From positions 1 to 11,231 of the forward strand of contig CALWAJ010000045.1 in assembly GCA_944373065.1 (NCBI GenBank): 11,231 nucleotides of DNA, written 5' to 3'. Shown here one piece after another: positions 1 through 7,598 of the stretch. This DNA comes from an uncultured Bacilli bacterium. Its GTDB lineage: Bacteria > Bacillota_I > Bacilli_A > RF39 > UBA660. Position numbers and translations under genes: made by a program. The notes below the pieces were generated by a model. It did no database searches and was not told where the DNA came from. It worked only from the letters and a program-made list of their open reading frames with translations. The first letter of the stretch is position 1. Each line of letters starts with the position of its first letter.

Positions 1-209
1 TCTTCTTTTTCAGTCATATCTACAACTGTTTTACCTTTATAACTTCCACATTTAGGACAAACACGATGAGCTTTAATCATTTCACCACAGTTTGGACATT
101 TAATCATTCCTGGTACTTCAAGTGCATTATGACTTCTACGCATTCTTTTTCTTGTTTTAGATACCTTTCTAAAAGGTACTGCAAACATTTGAATATCTAA
201 CTTTAACAT
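1..209 (-). CDS. rpmF: 50S ribosomal protein L32, with L27-like cleavable N-terminal extension (3' end outside window)
   Basis: Large-subunit ribosomal protein L32. This gene is not a long open frame in the window because its end is cut off; 69 codons are visible, already near full length. The L32 core is clear: AVPFRKVSKTRKRMRRSH at residues 10-27, then a zinc ribbon with CPNC at 38-41 and CPKC at 51-54, so this is the four-cysteine, zinc-binding form. The start at 209 is set by AAGGAG (217-222) with 7 nt spacing. A second in-frame ATG at 188 (MFAVPFRK) has no Shine-Dalgarno. The chosen start adds MLKLDIQMF ahead of the Ala that begins mature L32 in other bacteria. That nonapeptide resembles the Prp-cleaved leader of Firmicutes L27 (MLRLDLQFF in B. 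subtilis, from memory). The gene follows yceD after 4 nt, the usual yceD-rpmF pairing. Identity is near certain; the cleavage is inference. Confidence 0.96.
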   Translation of the reverse strand, partial: MLKLDIQMFAVPFRKVSKTRKRMRRSHNALEVPGMIKCPNCGEMIKAHRVCPKCGSYKGKTVVDMTEKE

Positions 210-213
210 ATTC

Positions 214-678
214 TCACTCCTTCTCTATTTCCTTTAATAAATCTTTAAATGGATTATTAGTTGTTTCTTTAACTTCATCTTCACTAATAACTTTCCAACC
301 ATCCCCTCTATATTTTTCGTAATTAGTCACTTCACTATAACGAATAGGGATTTCCAGTACAATATTTTCCCACAAAATACTAATAATATCAAGTGTTAAT
401 TTATCATTTTCTAATTTTTCATAGACATTTTCATCTATTTTGAAGGAAAAACTATAATCTACTAACTCTAAACTTACTGAATCATGTAAGGTCATCACTC
501 CTTTACATGAAACATCTAATAACAAATTATCAGTACTTGGATAAGTAATTTTACCTTCTACTTTTATAGGTGATAACTTAACGATATCTGTATCTTTATA
601 ATATTCTTTACTAATCTCATAATTATCATTTATTACCAAGACATTATCAGTACCATTTAATAAAGATTCTAAATTCAT
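214..678 (-). CDS. yceD: YceD / DUF177 family protein
   Basis: A 154-aa protein of the YceD (DUF177) family, which is encoded just upstream of rpmF in most bacteria and linked to large-subunit rRNA and ribosome biogenesis. Family features visible are a central Cys-containing strand (C58 in SCKGVMTL), the hydrophobic acidic stretch LTLDIISILWENIVLEIPI at about 94-112, and the C-terminal NNPFKDLLKEIE, equivalent to the usual 'NPF..L..L' ending. The second conserved Cys seen in many homologues after the 'P.P' segment is absent (IPIRYSEV). The ATG at 678 has a GGTGA-type ribosome site a few bases upstream and starts 4 nt after the HD gene's stop, so the genes are probably co-transcribed. Identity rests on motif layout plus position next to rpmF; the molecular role is not fully established for the family. 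Confidence 0.86.
   Translation of the reverse strand: MNLESLLNGTDNVLVINDNYEISKEYYKDTDIVKLSPIKVEGKITYPSTDNLLLDVSCKGVMTLHDSVSLELVDYSFSFKIDENVYEKLENDKLTLDIISILWENIVLEIPIRYSEVTNYEKYRGDGWKVISEDEVKETTNNPFKDLLKEIEKE
217..222 (-). promoter_or_regulatory. Shine-Dalgarno that decides the rpmF start
   Basis: On the minus strand this reads AAGGAG, 7 nt before the ATG at 209, and overlaps the last codons of yceD (its TGA lies in the spacer). No comparable site precedes the alternative ATG at 188. It therefore supports translation of the nine-residue N-terminal extension of L32. Confidence 0.85.
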
Positions 679-682
679 TATA

Positions 683-1183
683 TCACCATCTCTTTACAAA
701 TACTAGAAATAACAATATTACCATACTACAAGCTAGAGACATGTTCTCTTTTATTACATAACTTCTTTCATAAAAGCAAGCAAAGTCATCTGCTATATTT
801 ACAATCCAACTTTCTAGATAATGAGGTACCGTCTTCCCAAAAGGAAACATATGGGCCTTTATTATATCTTCTTCTAAGTCACTTAAAGTAAAATATTTTT
901 TAGAATTTTCTAAAGCAATATTTGGATGATTAACTAGCATCCTTGCTTTCTTTTCATCATATTCATCTAAAAAGAAATCATGTAAAACAGCCGCTTTAGT
1001 TGTATCTTTATAATTTAAATGAAAGAATTTTGTTATTAAATATGAATAATAGGCTACTCTAATCATATGATCATATCTATTCATACCATGATGAACACAA
1101 TTCTTTGTCTTTTGATATTCACTATTACTTATGATAGGAGTAATGAGATTATTAAATTCCTCATTAGGATAAAATGTTCTCAT
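683..1183 (-). CDS. HD-domain metal-dependent phosphohydrolase family protein with hydrophobic C-terminal tail
   Basis: Predicted HD-superfamily hydrolase; substrate unknown. Numbered from the ATG at 1183 (166 aa), it shows paired His early on (HHGMNRYDH, about 31-39), the HD dyad in AAVLHDFF (H68, D69), NHPNIALEN, the HMFP segment (about 111-114) and NIADD near 129-133, in the order expected for metal ligands. The pattern 'HP..AL.N ... E.DII..HMFP ... ES.IV...D' matches a group of uncharacterised Firmicutes HD proteins I recall. The last 15 or so residues (LACSMVILLFLVFVKRW) are strongly hydrophobic and end in KRW, suggesting a tail anchor. The frame could open at a TTG at 1195, directly after an in-frame TGA; I prefer the ATG at 1183, which has GGA 7 nt upstream. 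A promoter lies at 1241-1269. The stop lies 4 nt before yceD. Confidence 0.82.
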   Translation of the reverse strand: MRTFYPNEEFNNLITPIISNSEYQKTKNCVHHGMNRYDHMIRVAYYSYLITKFFHLNYKDTTKAAVLHDFFLDEYDEKKARMLVNHPNIALENSKKYFTLSDLEEDIIKAHMFPFGKTVPHYLESWIVNIADDFACFYERSYVIKENMSLACSMVILLFLVFVKRW

Positions 1184-1240
1184 AAGTGCGTCCAATCACC
1201 ACTTTCTTCTTTTGTCAGCTTTAAAATCTAAGCTTTTATA

Positions 1241-1269
1241 ATTTTACCACAAAAAGAAGTCTTAATCAA
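1241..1269 (-). promoter_or_regulatory. Sigma-A type promoter for the HD gene-yceD-rpmF
   Basis: On the minus strand, TTGATT (1264-1269) and TAAAAT (1241-1246) are separated by 17 bp, and TGG directly precedes the -10 (extended -10). It lies in the 99-nt gap between the AI-2E family gene and the HD gene, leaving a leader of about 50 nt. I see no terminator before it, so read-through from rel-dtd is also possible. Confidence 0.62.
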
Positions 1270-1294
1270 GTTTACATCATTCACTTTACATAAA

Positions 1295-2356
1295 TTAACT
1301 TAATTCGGCTTTAACTTTTTTTACGCCTTTTTTAATATCATTTTTAAAGAATCTATAACTAGAGGATATTACAATATATATTGGAAGAGCAATAACGATA
1401 CCTAAAACTCCAAAAACAGTACCACCTATTGATACCATCATAATTGTTACTAGTGGATTTATATTATTTGTTTTGCCATAGACTCTTGGAGAGATGACAT
1501 AACCATCAAGTTGAGGGAATATTAAACAGATAATAACAGTAGCAATAAAAAGATTAGGACTAATTACTGATGCTGTTAATAAGGCTAATAGGTTTGTAAT
1601 TAATCCTCCAAAATATGGTATTACTGTAGTTAAGGATGCTAATATTCCAAATAAGAACCAGTTAGGATGACCTACAATAAAAAAGACAAGGGAATATTCA
1701 AAGAATTGAATAATCATAAATAATACTAGGCCTTTTAAATAATTACTAAGTTCATAGTCAACCGCTCTTACATAACGATATAGTTTATATTTAGTTTTCT
1801 TTAAGAACTCTCCTACAACATTTCTTATCTTATCCATATAGGCAAGAAAATAAATGGAAACAACAAAGGTAATGATAATTTTTCCTAGTATTGAGGCTGT
1901 TTTTCCTACAATATCAATTGTTCCATCTTTGACAACATTTCCAATACTTGCTATTAGAGAATCTAGATAACCTCCACCTACATCTTCTATAGAAGATAGA
2001 TTTATATTAAATTTATCGCCAATATCTTCAATTACTTGCCCAAAACTATTAGCAAAAGTAATAAGTTGATTGTATAGAAGTGGTAAAGTGGCAACTAATA
2101 AGGCTATGATTATGGCAGTTACTAAAATAACGACAATAGTAACTGATAAACTTCTACTAAGTCCTTTAGATACAAGCTTTCTAACGATAGGATTTAAGGC
2201 ATAAGCGATAGCGAAAGCTAATATAAAAGGAAAACAAATACTAAAGATTGAACCTAAGATATTATACCATGTACCTATATTAGTAACTATAATATATAAA
2301 AGCCCCATTAGTATTAGTAGATTAAGTAATTTATAATTTATTCTATTTTTATACAT
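1295..2356 (-). CDS. AI-2E family transporter (PF01594-type multi-pass membrane protein)
   Basis: A 353-aa inner-membrane protein of the AI-2E transporter family, which includes TqsA, PerM and the B. subtilis YtvI/YueF group. Substrates vary and are mostly unknown (autoinducer-2 export for TqsA, Na+/Li+ antiport for some members). Hydrophobic segments lie at about 9-26, 33-54, 68-93, 155-173, 207-228, 233-248, 250-280 and 300-332. A soluble, partly amphipathic stretch between the third and fourth (about 95-150) is typical. Family signatures are TTVIPYFGGLI (243-253) and PLVTIMMVSIGGTVFGVLG (301-319), followed by a basic tail. The ATG lies 2 nt after dtd's stop, with GGAGAG inside the end of dtd as ribosome site, so it is translated from the rel-dtd transcript. 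Family assignment is firm; the substrate cannot be read from sequence. Confidence 0.9.
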   Translation of the reverse strand: MYKNRINYKLLNLLILMGLLYIIVTNIGTWYNILGSIFSICFPFILAFAIAYALNPIVRKLVSKGLSRSLSVTIVVILVTAIIIALLVATLPLLYNQLITFANSFGQVIEDIGDKFNINLSSIEDVGGGYLDSLIASIGNVVKDGTIDIVGKTASILGKIIITFVVSIYFLAYMDKIRNVVGEFLKKTKYKLYRYVRAVDYELSNYLKGLVLFMIIQFFEYSLVFFIVGHPNWFLFGILASLTTVIPYFGGLITNLLALLTASVISPNLFIATVIICLIFPQLDGYVISPRVYGKTNNINPLVTIMMVSIGGTVFGVLGIVIALPIYIVISSSYRFFKNDIKKGVKKVKAELS

Positions 2357-2358
2357 AA

Positions 2359-2793
2359 TTATCTCTCCAAAATAATAGTAGTAGGTCCCATATTAGTTAA
2401 GGATATTTCCATATGGGCACCAAATACTCCTCCTTTAACAGGAACATATTCACCTAGACATTTATTAAAATATTCATATAGTAATTTAGCTTTCGCCCCA
2501 CTCATCGCTTTAATATAACTAGGTCTATTTCCTTTAGTGGTATCAGCATATAAAGTAAATTGAGAAATTGATAGAATAGAACCTTTAGTATCTAAAATAG
2601 ATAGATTCATAACACCATTTTTATCAGGAAATATTCGAAGATTTACTATTTTATTAACCATTTTAATAATAGTATCTTTATTATCACTATCAGTAAAGCC
2701 AACTAAAAGCATGAAACCATCATCTATTTCACTAATAGTTTTATTATCGACAACACATTTAGCATTACTACATCTTTGTACTATAACTCTCAT
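2359..2793 (-). CDS. dtd: D-aminoacyl-tRNA deacylase
   Basis: Dtd hydrolyses D-aminoacyl-tRNAs (and glycine mischarged on tRNA-Ala), a cytosolic proofreading step after aminoacylation. At 144 aa it is normal length for the family. Both signature motifs are present: SQFTLYAD at 77-84, and NMGPTT at 134-139 containing the Gly-Pro pair that enforces chirality. The X position of the N-X-G-P motif is Met rather than the usual Asp. The N-terminal MRVIVQRCSNAKC and the KNGVMNLSILD stretch are also typical. Its ATG overlaps the rel TGA (ATGA), so translation is coupled, with GAGAGG 8 nt upstream inside rel. The rel-dtd pairing is conserved across Bacillota. Confidence 0.95.
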   Translation of the reverse strand: MRVIVQRCSNAKCVVDNKTISEIDDGFMLLVGFTDSDNKDTIIKMVNKIVNLRIFPDKNGVMNLSILDTKGSILSISQFTLYADTTKGNRPSYIKAMSGAKAKLLYEYFNKCLGEYVPVKGGVFGAHMEISLTNMGPTTIILER

Positions 2794-4943
2794 TGTATCA
2801 ACCTCTCTACACTTGTAATATATGGTAAATTGTTTAAATCTAGTATTAATTTATTTAAGTGTTCTAAATCTTTAACAACAACTTCCATTTCATAAGTAGC
2901 ATATTCTTCACGAGATATTGTTTTTATACTGTTTATACTAACAGAGATTTTACTAGCAGCGCTTGTTATGTCGGCTAGCTTATTATCTAGGGTATCTGTT
3001 CTAATAAGTAAGTCACTATAGTATTTATTAGTAGGAGTAGAATCCCATGATACTTTAATACATCTATCATCCATACTAGCAAGATTACGACAAGTACTAC
3101 GATGGATGGTAATACCATTACCTCTTGTAATATAACCAACAATATCATCACCATGAACAGGTTTACAACATGAAGCGATACTTACTTTTATTTTGTCTAT
3201 TCCGTCAACTATTATGTCAGAGGCAGTATCACTTATTTTGACAATGTTTTTTAAAAGCTTTGGCTGTTCTATTACTTTTTCTCCATAGGTTATGTTTATT
3301 ACAGTATTAGAAGTATGTTTATTACTACCTATATCATAGTATAAGTCATCTAAATTATCTATTTTTAGATTTTTATAGACTTCTTTAATTTTATCTTCAC
3401 TATAGAATTCGTTAAGAGGTATTTTTCTTTTTCTTAACTCTTTTTCCAAGAAGTCTTTACCTCTTTCTATTAGTACTTCTTTTTCATTTTTACTGAAATA
3501 ACTTCTAATCTTATTTCTTGCTCCTGTCGTTTTAACGATGTTTAACCATTCTTTAGACGGATGAGCACTCTTATTAGTATTTATTTTTACAATATCATTA
3601 TTTTTAAGTTCATAGTCTAGAGGAACAATATTACCATTAACTAAGGCACCGACTGTAGTCTCCCCTACTTTACTATGTACTTTATAGGCAAAGTCTAACG
3701 GAGTTGAACCTTTAGGTAGTTCAAAGACATCACCTTTAGGGGTAAAGACATAGATATTATTGTTTAAGACTTCATCTTTAACACTATTTACAAAATCTTC
3801 ACTACTCATCTTATCGTTCGATAGTTCCATAATTTCTTTAAAAAATTGAAGCTTTTGAGTAGTTACAGATTGTAAGTTAGCAGTTTTAGTACTTCCACCA
3901 TTTTCTTTATAAGCCCAATGAGATGCTATACCATTTTCGGCTATTTCATCCATTTCATAGGTCCTGATTTGGATTTCAAAAAGATAGCCATCGATACCAA
4001 AGACTGTCGTATGAAGAGATTGATACATATTAGGTTTTGGCATAGCGATATAGTCTTTAAAACGTTTTGGAAGAGGTCTAAATTTTGAATGAATTAGACC
4101 AAGAGCAAGATAGCAGTCTTGTTCTGTATCTACTAAAATACGAATAGCTAGTAAGTCGTAGATATCACTGAACTTTTTACCTTTATCTAGTTTATTATAA
4201 ATACTATAAATACTCTTAGCACGCCCCTTTATTTGATGGGGAATATGATGAAGATTAAGAAGGTCACTAACTTCTTCTTGCATTTCATAGACATAAGTAT
4301 CACGTTCGGCTTTAGTTTTATTAAGCTTATCAGCAATATCGTAGAAGACTGTTGGCTTTAAGTAACGAAGAGATAAATCTTCAAGTTCACTTTTAATTTT
4401 ATGAATACCTAAGTGATGTGCTAGAGGAGCAAAAATTTCAAGAACTTCTTTTGATTTCTTCTTTTGCTTCTCAACTGGGGTTGCCCATAGTGTTCTCATG
4501 TTGTGAAGACGGTCTGCTAGCTTTACAATAATAACTCTAACATCTTCACTCATACCAACAATTATCTTTTTATAGTACTCTACTAGATACTCATTATCAG
4601 TTGAAAAATGTAGTTTAGAAAGCTTGGTAACACCATCTACTAATTTATAGACAGTAGGACCAAACTTTTCTTTAAATTCTTCTATATTAACATCACAATC
4701 TTCAATTACATCATGTAAAAGAGCTGCTTGTAAGCATTCATAATCAGCATAGATACTAGTAAGTATTAAGGCTACGTTAAGGGGATGAGTAATGTACTCT
4801 TCCCCACTTTTACGATATTGCCCAGTATGTTTTTCTTTCGCATAGTAATAAGCATCTAAGATTTTTTCTCTTTCTTTACTATCTTTAATATATGTATCTA
4901 CTTTATCCATTAAGTCATCTATTGTAATAGTATCTTTTTTCAT
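2790..4943 (-). CDS. rel: Bifunctional (p)ppGpp synthetase/hydrolase (long RSH protein, Rel)
   Basis: Stringent-response enzyme that makes (p)ppGpp from ATP and GDP/GTP on starved ribosomes and also hydrolyses it. The 717-aa length fits long Rel proteins. Domains in order: an HD hydrolase at about 30-180, with intact H53, H77-D78, E81-D82 and D144 in KLADRLHNMR; a synthetase at about 235-345, with R294-F-K-D297, the RxKD form found in bifunctional enzymes, PKPNMYQSLHT, and catalytic E323 in EIQIRT; a TGS domain at about 395-457; a conserved-cysteine zinc-finger region with C592, C593 and C618; and an ACT domain from about 645. Both active sites look functional. The gene follows secDF after 28 nt with only a weak ribosome site (GTGATG-like), and overlaps dtd by 4 nt. 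In B. subtilis the same gene is named relA. Confidence 0.97.
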   Translation of the reverse strand: MKKDTITIDDLMDKVDTYIKDSKEREKILDAYYYAKEKHTGQYRKSGEEYITHPLNVALILTSIYADYECLQAALLHDVIEDCDVNIEEFKEKFGPTVYKLVDGVTKLSKLHFSTDNEYLVEYYKKIIVGMSEDVRVIIVKLADRLHNMRTLWATPVEKQKKKSKEVLEIFAPLAHHLGIHKIKSELEDLSLRYLKPTVFYDIADKLNKTKAERDTYVYEMQEEVSDLLNLHHIPHQIKGRAKSIYSIYNKLDKGKKFSDIYDLLAIRILVDTEQDCYLALGLIHSKFRPLPKRFKDYIAMPKPNMYQSLHTTVFGIDGYLFEIQIRTYEMDEIAENGIASHWAYKENGGSTKTANLQSVTTQKLQFFKEIMELSNDKMSSEDFVNSVKDEVLNNNIYVFTPKGDVFELPKGSTPLDFAYKVHSKVGETTVGALVNGNIVPLDYELKNNDIVKINTNKSAHPSKEWLNIVKTTGARNKIRSYFSKNEKEVLIERGKDFLEKELRKRKIPLNEFYSEDKIKEVYKNLKIDNLDDLYYDIGSNKHTSNTVINITYGEKVIEQPKLLKNIVKISDTASDIIVDGIDKIKVSIASCCKPVHGDDIVGYITRGNGITIHRSTCRNLASMDDRCIKVSWDSTPTNKYYSDLLIRTDTLDNKLADITSAASKISVSINSIKTISREEYATYEMEVVVKDLEHLNKLILDLNNLPYITSVERLIQ

Positions 4944-4971
4944 AAAACATCACTGTCTTTCTATTCTTTTA

Positions 4972-7248
4972 TTAGTCATTAATACCTTTTATAGTTTTTT
5001 CACTCACTTCTTTTATTTTTACTTTAGGTTTATTTTTCTTTTTAGCGTAGAATTTAACAAATAAGGCTGGAGCGATTAATAATGATGAATAAGTACCAGC
5101 GATTAGACCTATTATCATCGCTACATTAAATGTTAAAATATCTCTACTTCCCATAATTAGTAAGGCTACAACTGGAAGTAAGGTTGTAAGTGAAGTATAA
5201 ATACTTCTTGCCATAGTCTCTTTAATACTTTGATTAACAATATCTTTAAGTTCTTCTTTAGTCTTAGGTTTATCATCTTTCTTCATTTTTTCTCTAACTC
5301 TATCAAAGACAACAATAGTATTGTTAATAGAGTAGCCAATAATAGCAAGTATTGCTGCTATAAACATAGAATTTACTTCTGTTCTAAGTAAGATAACTCC
5401 TGCTATCATCATGAAGGAATCATGAATTAAACAGATAACTGAAGAGATACCATAACTAAATTTAAAGCGGAAACTTACATAGATTATTATTGCTATTAAA
5501 GAGATAATAATTGAAAATACAGCATTTTTTACTAAGTCTTGTTTAACGACGTTAGATACAACACCTATATCAGTACTTGCATTATATTTATCTAAGAAGT
5601 ATGATTCTACTTTACTTATTTCATCTTCTTTAAGCTCATTACTAATTCTAATATCTGTTTCACTAGCATTAATATCAATGCTTACTTCATCTAGTTTTAG
5701 TTCTTTTAAGTCATTTCTTAATTCTTTTTCTGTAACATCTGTAGTAGATATTGTTATATCACTACCTGCTCTGAAATCAATACCAAGATTCATACCTTTG
5801 AAAGCAAAGAGAATTCCTGCTGCTACTATTACTATGATACTGAATAAGGCAAAGAATTTACTTAATCCTAGATAGTTGCGAGGTTTCTTTTCCTCTTTAC
5901 CAATATTTTCGGGATATACTCCTATAAATAAATGTAATTTGTCATCAAAGTATTTTGTATTTACAAATAATTTCATGATAAATCTCGTAATACCTACCAT
6001 TGTAATCATAGTGACAATGATATTAATAATTAACATAGTAGCAAAACCTTTAACACTTGACTCTCCAAAGTAGAACATAATAATTGCTACTAAAAGGGTG
6101 GTAAGGTTAGCATCTAATATGGTTGTAAAGCTTAATTTACTTCCGTTTTTAAAGGATGTTTCTAAGCTTCTTCCTTTAAGTAATTCTTCTTTAATACGAG
6201 AATATGTCAAGACATTAGCATCTACGGCCATACCTATACCAAGTATTAAAGCGGCAATTCCTGGAAGAGTTAAGACTCCCCCTATTAACCAGAATGCGGC
6301 AAAGACAAGTAATGTATATAGAAGTACTGATAAAGCTGATATTATTCCTGCAAAGTTATAAATAGCGATTAAAAGAATAATAATAGCAAGAACACCAGCA
6401 ACTCCGGCATACATAGTCATAGTAAGAGTAGCATCTCCAAAACTAGCACCTACTGTCTTACTTGATATTTCTGTTAGTTTTGTAGGTAAGCTTCCAGAAT
6501 TAATTAAATCAACTAACTCCTGTGCTTCATCTTCAGTAAAGTTGCCTTGAATTATAACATCACTAGCAAAACCTTCAGAGACTGTAGCAGCACTTATACA
6601 ATTACTTTCACTTGTTCCACACATACTTCCTTCACTGGCATAAGAATCAGTCATTTCATTAAAATCAAGCCAAATAACAATAACATTATTTTCATAATCT
6701 TTAACAGCATTAGTTACTTTATAAAATGTATCTTTATCTGCAACTGCTAAACTAACAGCAGGACGTCCACTAGAATCGGTTGTAAGTCTTGCTCCTCCGC
6801 TTTTTAAGACATCACTTGTCATAAGTAAGTTATCTTCACTATCACGGAATGTTAAAGTAGCAACTGTAGATAAAGTGTCTCTCGCTTCTTCTTTATTAGT
6901 AACTCCAGCAAGTTTTACTCTAATCTTATCATTACCTTCTAGAGTAATTTCAGGTTCACTAACTCCTAGTGTATCAATACGCTTAAGCATACTTTTGTAA
7001 GTTGCATTAAGTTTATCTTTAGTCATTTTACTACCATCAATAGGACTAACTTCATATAGAATTTCAAAACCTCCTTGAAGGTCTAGTCCAAAGTTTAATG
7101 ATTTAAAAAGTGGTACTATTAAGAAACAGACAATCGCTGCAATTATAACTAATAAACTAGTTCTAATTACCATCTTCTTCTTAGGAGTAGCCATATGTTT
7201 TCTTTCTTTTTTTATCTTTTTTTCTTTAGTTTTCTTTTCTTCCTTCAT
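4972..7248 (-). CDS. secDF: Protein translocase subunit SecDF (SecD-SecF fusion)
   Basis: Membrane accessory of the Sec translocon that uses the ion gradient to help pull exported proteins outward. The 758-aa single-chain fusion is the Bacillus-type arrangement. A lysine-rich cytosolic N-terminus (1-26) precedes TM1 (about 28-47); FGLDLQGG at 53-60 opens the SecD external domain, followed by five SecD TMs (about 275-430). The SecF half starts with a TM at about 463-483, then GIDFRAGS (489-496), a short external domain and five TMs (about 575-735). SecD keeps the membrane Asp in GMAVDANVL (D343), but the SecF counterpart reads GYSINNTIVVFDR with Asn at 643 where Asp is usual. The Arg in MARSIYTSLTT (R681) is kept. 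C210 and C217 lie in the external SecD domain. Start set by GGAGGT just upstream of the ATG. It sits between comN and rel, as in B. subtilis gene order. Confidence 0.96.
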   Translation of the reverse strand: MKEEKKTKEKKIKKERKHMATPKKKMVIRTSLLVIIAAIVCFLIVPLFKSLNFGLDLQGGFEILYEVSPIDGSKMTKDKLNATYKSMLKRIDTLGVSEPEITLEGNDKIRVKLAGVTNKEEARDTLSTVATLTFRDSEDNLLMTSDVLKSGGARLTTDSSGRPAVSLAVADKDTFYKVTNAVKDYENNVIVIWLDFNEMTDSYASEGSMCGTSESNCISAATVSEGFASDVIIQGNFTEDEAQELVDLINSGSLPTKLTEISSKTVGASFGDATLTMTMYAGVAGVLAIIILLIAIYNFAGIISALSVLLYTLLVFAAFWLIGGVLTLPGIAALILGIGMAVDANVLTYSRIKEELLKGRSLETSFKNGSKLSFTTILDANLTTLLVAIIMFYFGESSVKGFATMLIINIIVTMITMVGITRFIMKLFVNTKYFDDKLHLFIGVYPENIGKEEKKPRNYLGLSKFFALFSIIVIVAAGILFAFKGMNLGIDFRAGSDITISTTDVTEKELRNDLKELKLDEVSIDINASETDIRISNELKEDEISKVESYFLDKYNASTDIGVVSNVVKQDLVKNAVFSIIISLIAIIIYVSFRFKFSYGISSVICLIHDSFMMIAGVILLRTEVNSMFIAAILAIIGYSINNTIVVFDRVREKMKKDDKPKTKEELKDIVNQSIKETMARSIYTSLTTLLPVVALLIMGSRDILTFNVAMIIGLIAGTYSSLLIAPALFVKFYAKKKNKPKVKIKEVSEKTIKGIND

Positions 7249-7271
7249 GTTATACCTCCGATTATACTCCT

Positions 7272-7535
7272 TTAAATGATTTCTATATTTTGGTTAGAAA
7301 CTCTTTCTTTTAGATATTTATCTAATAGTTTATTATCACAGTTTAAAATATCACTGACGATATCACTTAACTCTAAATCATGAGCCTTAGTCCATTTAGT
7401 TAAAATTAAATAATTCCAAATATCATTTTTATGAATATAACGATATCCTAAACGATTAAGTTCACTTTTCTTAGCATCTAGAGCAGGCTCTATCATTTTA
7501 TATAATTCTTCTTTACTATTAAAGGTAAAATCCAT
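7272..7535 (-). CDS. comN: ComN-like post-transcriptional regulator (PF13797 type)
   Basis: A small cytosolic protein (87 aa from the ATG at 7535) resembling ComN (YrzD), the B. subtilis post-transcriptional regulator of the late competence operon comE. Similarity, judged from memory, covers the whole length: an N-terminal EELYKMIEPALDAKKSELNR helix, LGYRYIHKNDIWNYLI (about 29-44), KWTKAHDLELSDIVSDIL (about 47-64) and a LLDKYL ending. Its position directly upstream of secDF also matches B. subtilis. The frame could extend to a TTG at 7559, but AAAGGAG (7546-7552) lies inside that extension and 10 nt before the ATG, so the ATG is chosen. No competence genes are visible here, so its target is unknown. 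It heads the secDF-rel-dtd run and has its own promoter behind a terminator. Confidence 0.82.
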   Translation of the reverse strand: MDFTFNSKEELYKMIEPALDAKKSELNRLGYRYIHKNDIWNYLILTKWTKAHDLELSDIVSDILNCDNKLLDKYLKERVSNQNIEII

Positions 7536-7568
7536 AAGAAAGATACTCCTTTCTGCCAAACTAATAAT

Positions 7569-7577
7569 ATTATAACA
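7569..7577 (-). promoter_or_regulatory. Extended -10 promoter for comN-secDF-rel-dtd
   Basis: The minus strand reads TGTTATAAT: a perfect TATAAT (7569-7574) with TG one base upstream. The -35 region about 17 bp further up is only weak (TTTAA-like). A start near 7562 would give a leader of about 27 nt carrying AAAGGAG. It lies immediately downstream of the terminator at 7599-7646, so this is likely the main promoter of the block. Confidence 0.6.
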
Positions 7578-7598
7578 TCAATAAAAGAAAATTAAAGA

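Noticed and set aside
683..2793. Use of UGA as tryptophan codon (mycoplasma code 4)
   Set aside because: TGA ends several genes exactly where the next gene starts (ATGA overlaps of rel-dtd and the unknown gene-xer, and the HD and yceD ends), and Trp is encoded by TGG throughout.
5678..6750. Several plus-strand open frames of 65-87 codons
   Set aside because: All lie opposite secDF, encode low-complexity Ser/Ile/Leu-rich products as expected from the reverse of membrane helices, and lack ribosome sites. They are shadows.
7536..7559. TTG start giving a longer ComN-like protein
   Set aside because: The extension contains the AAAGGAG site itself, which is better placed to serve the ATG at 7535; the extra residues do not resemble the family.
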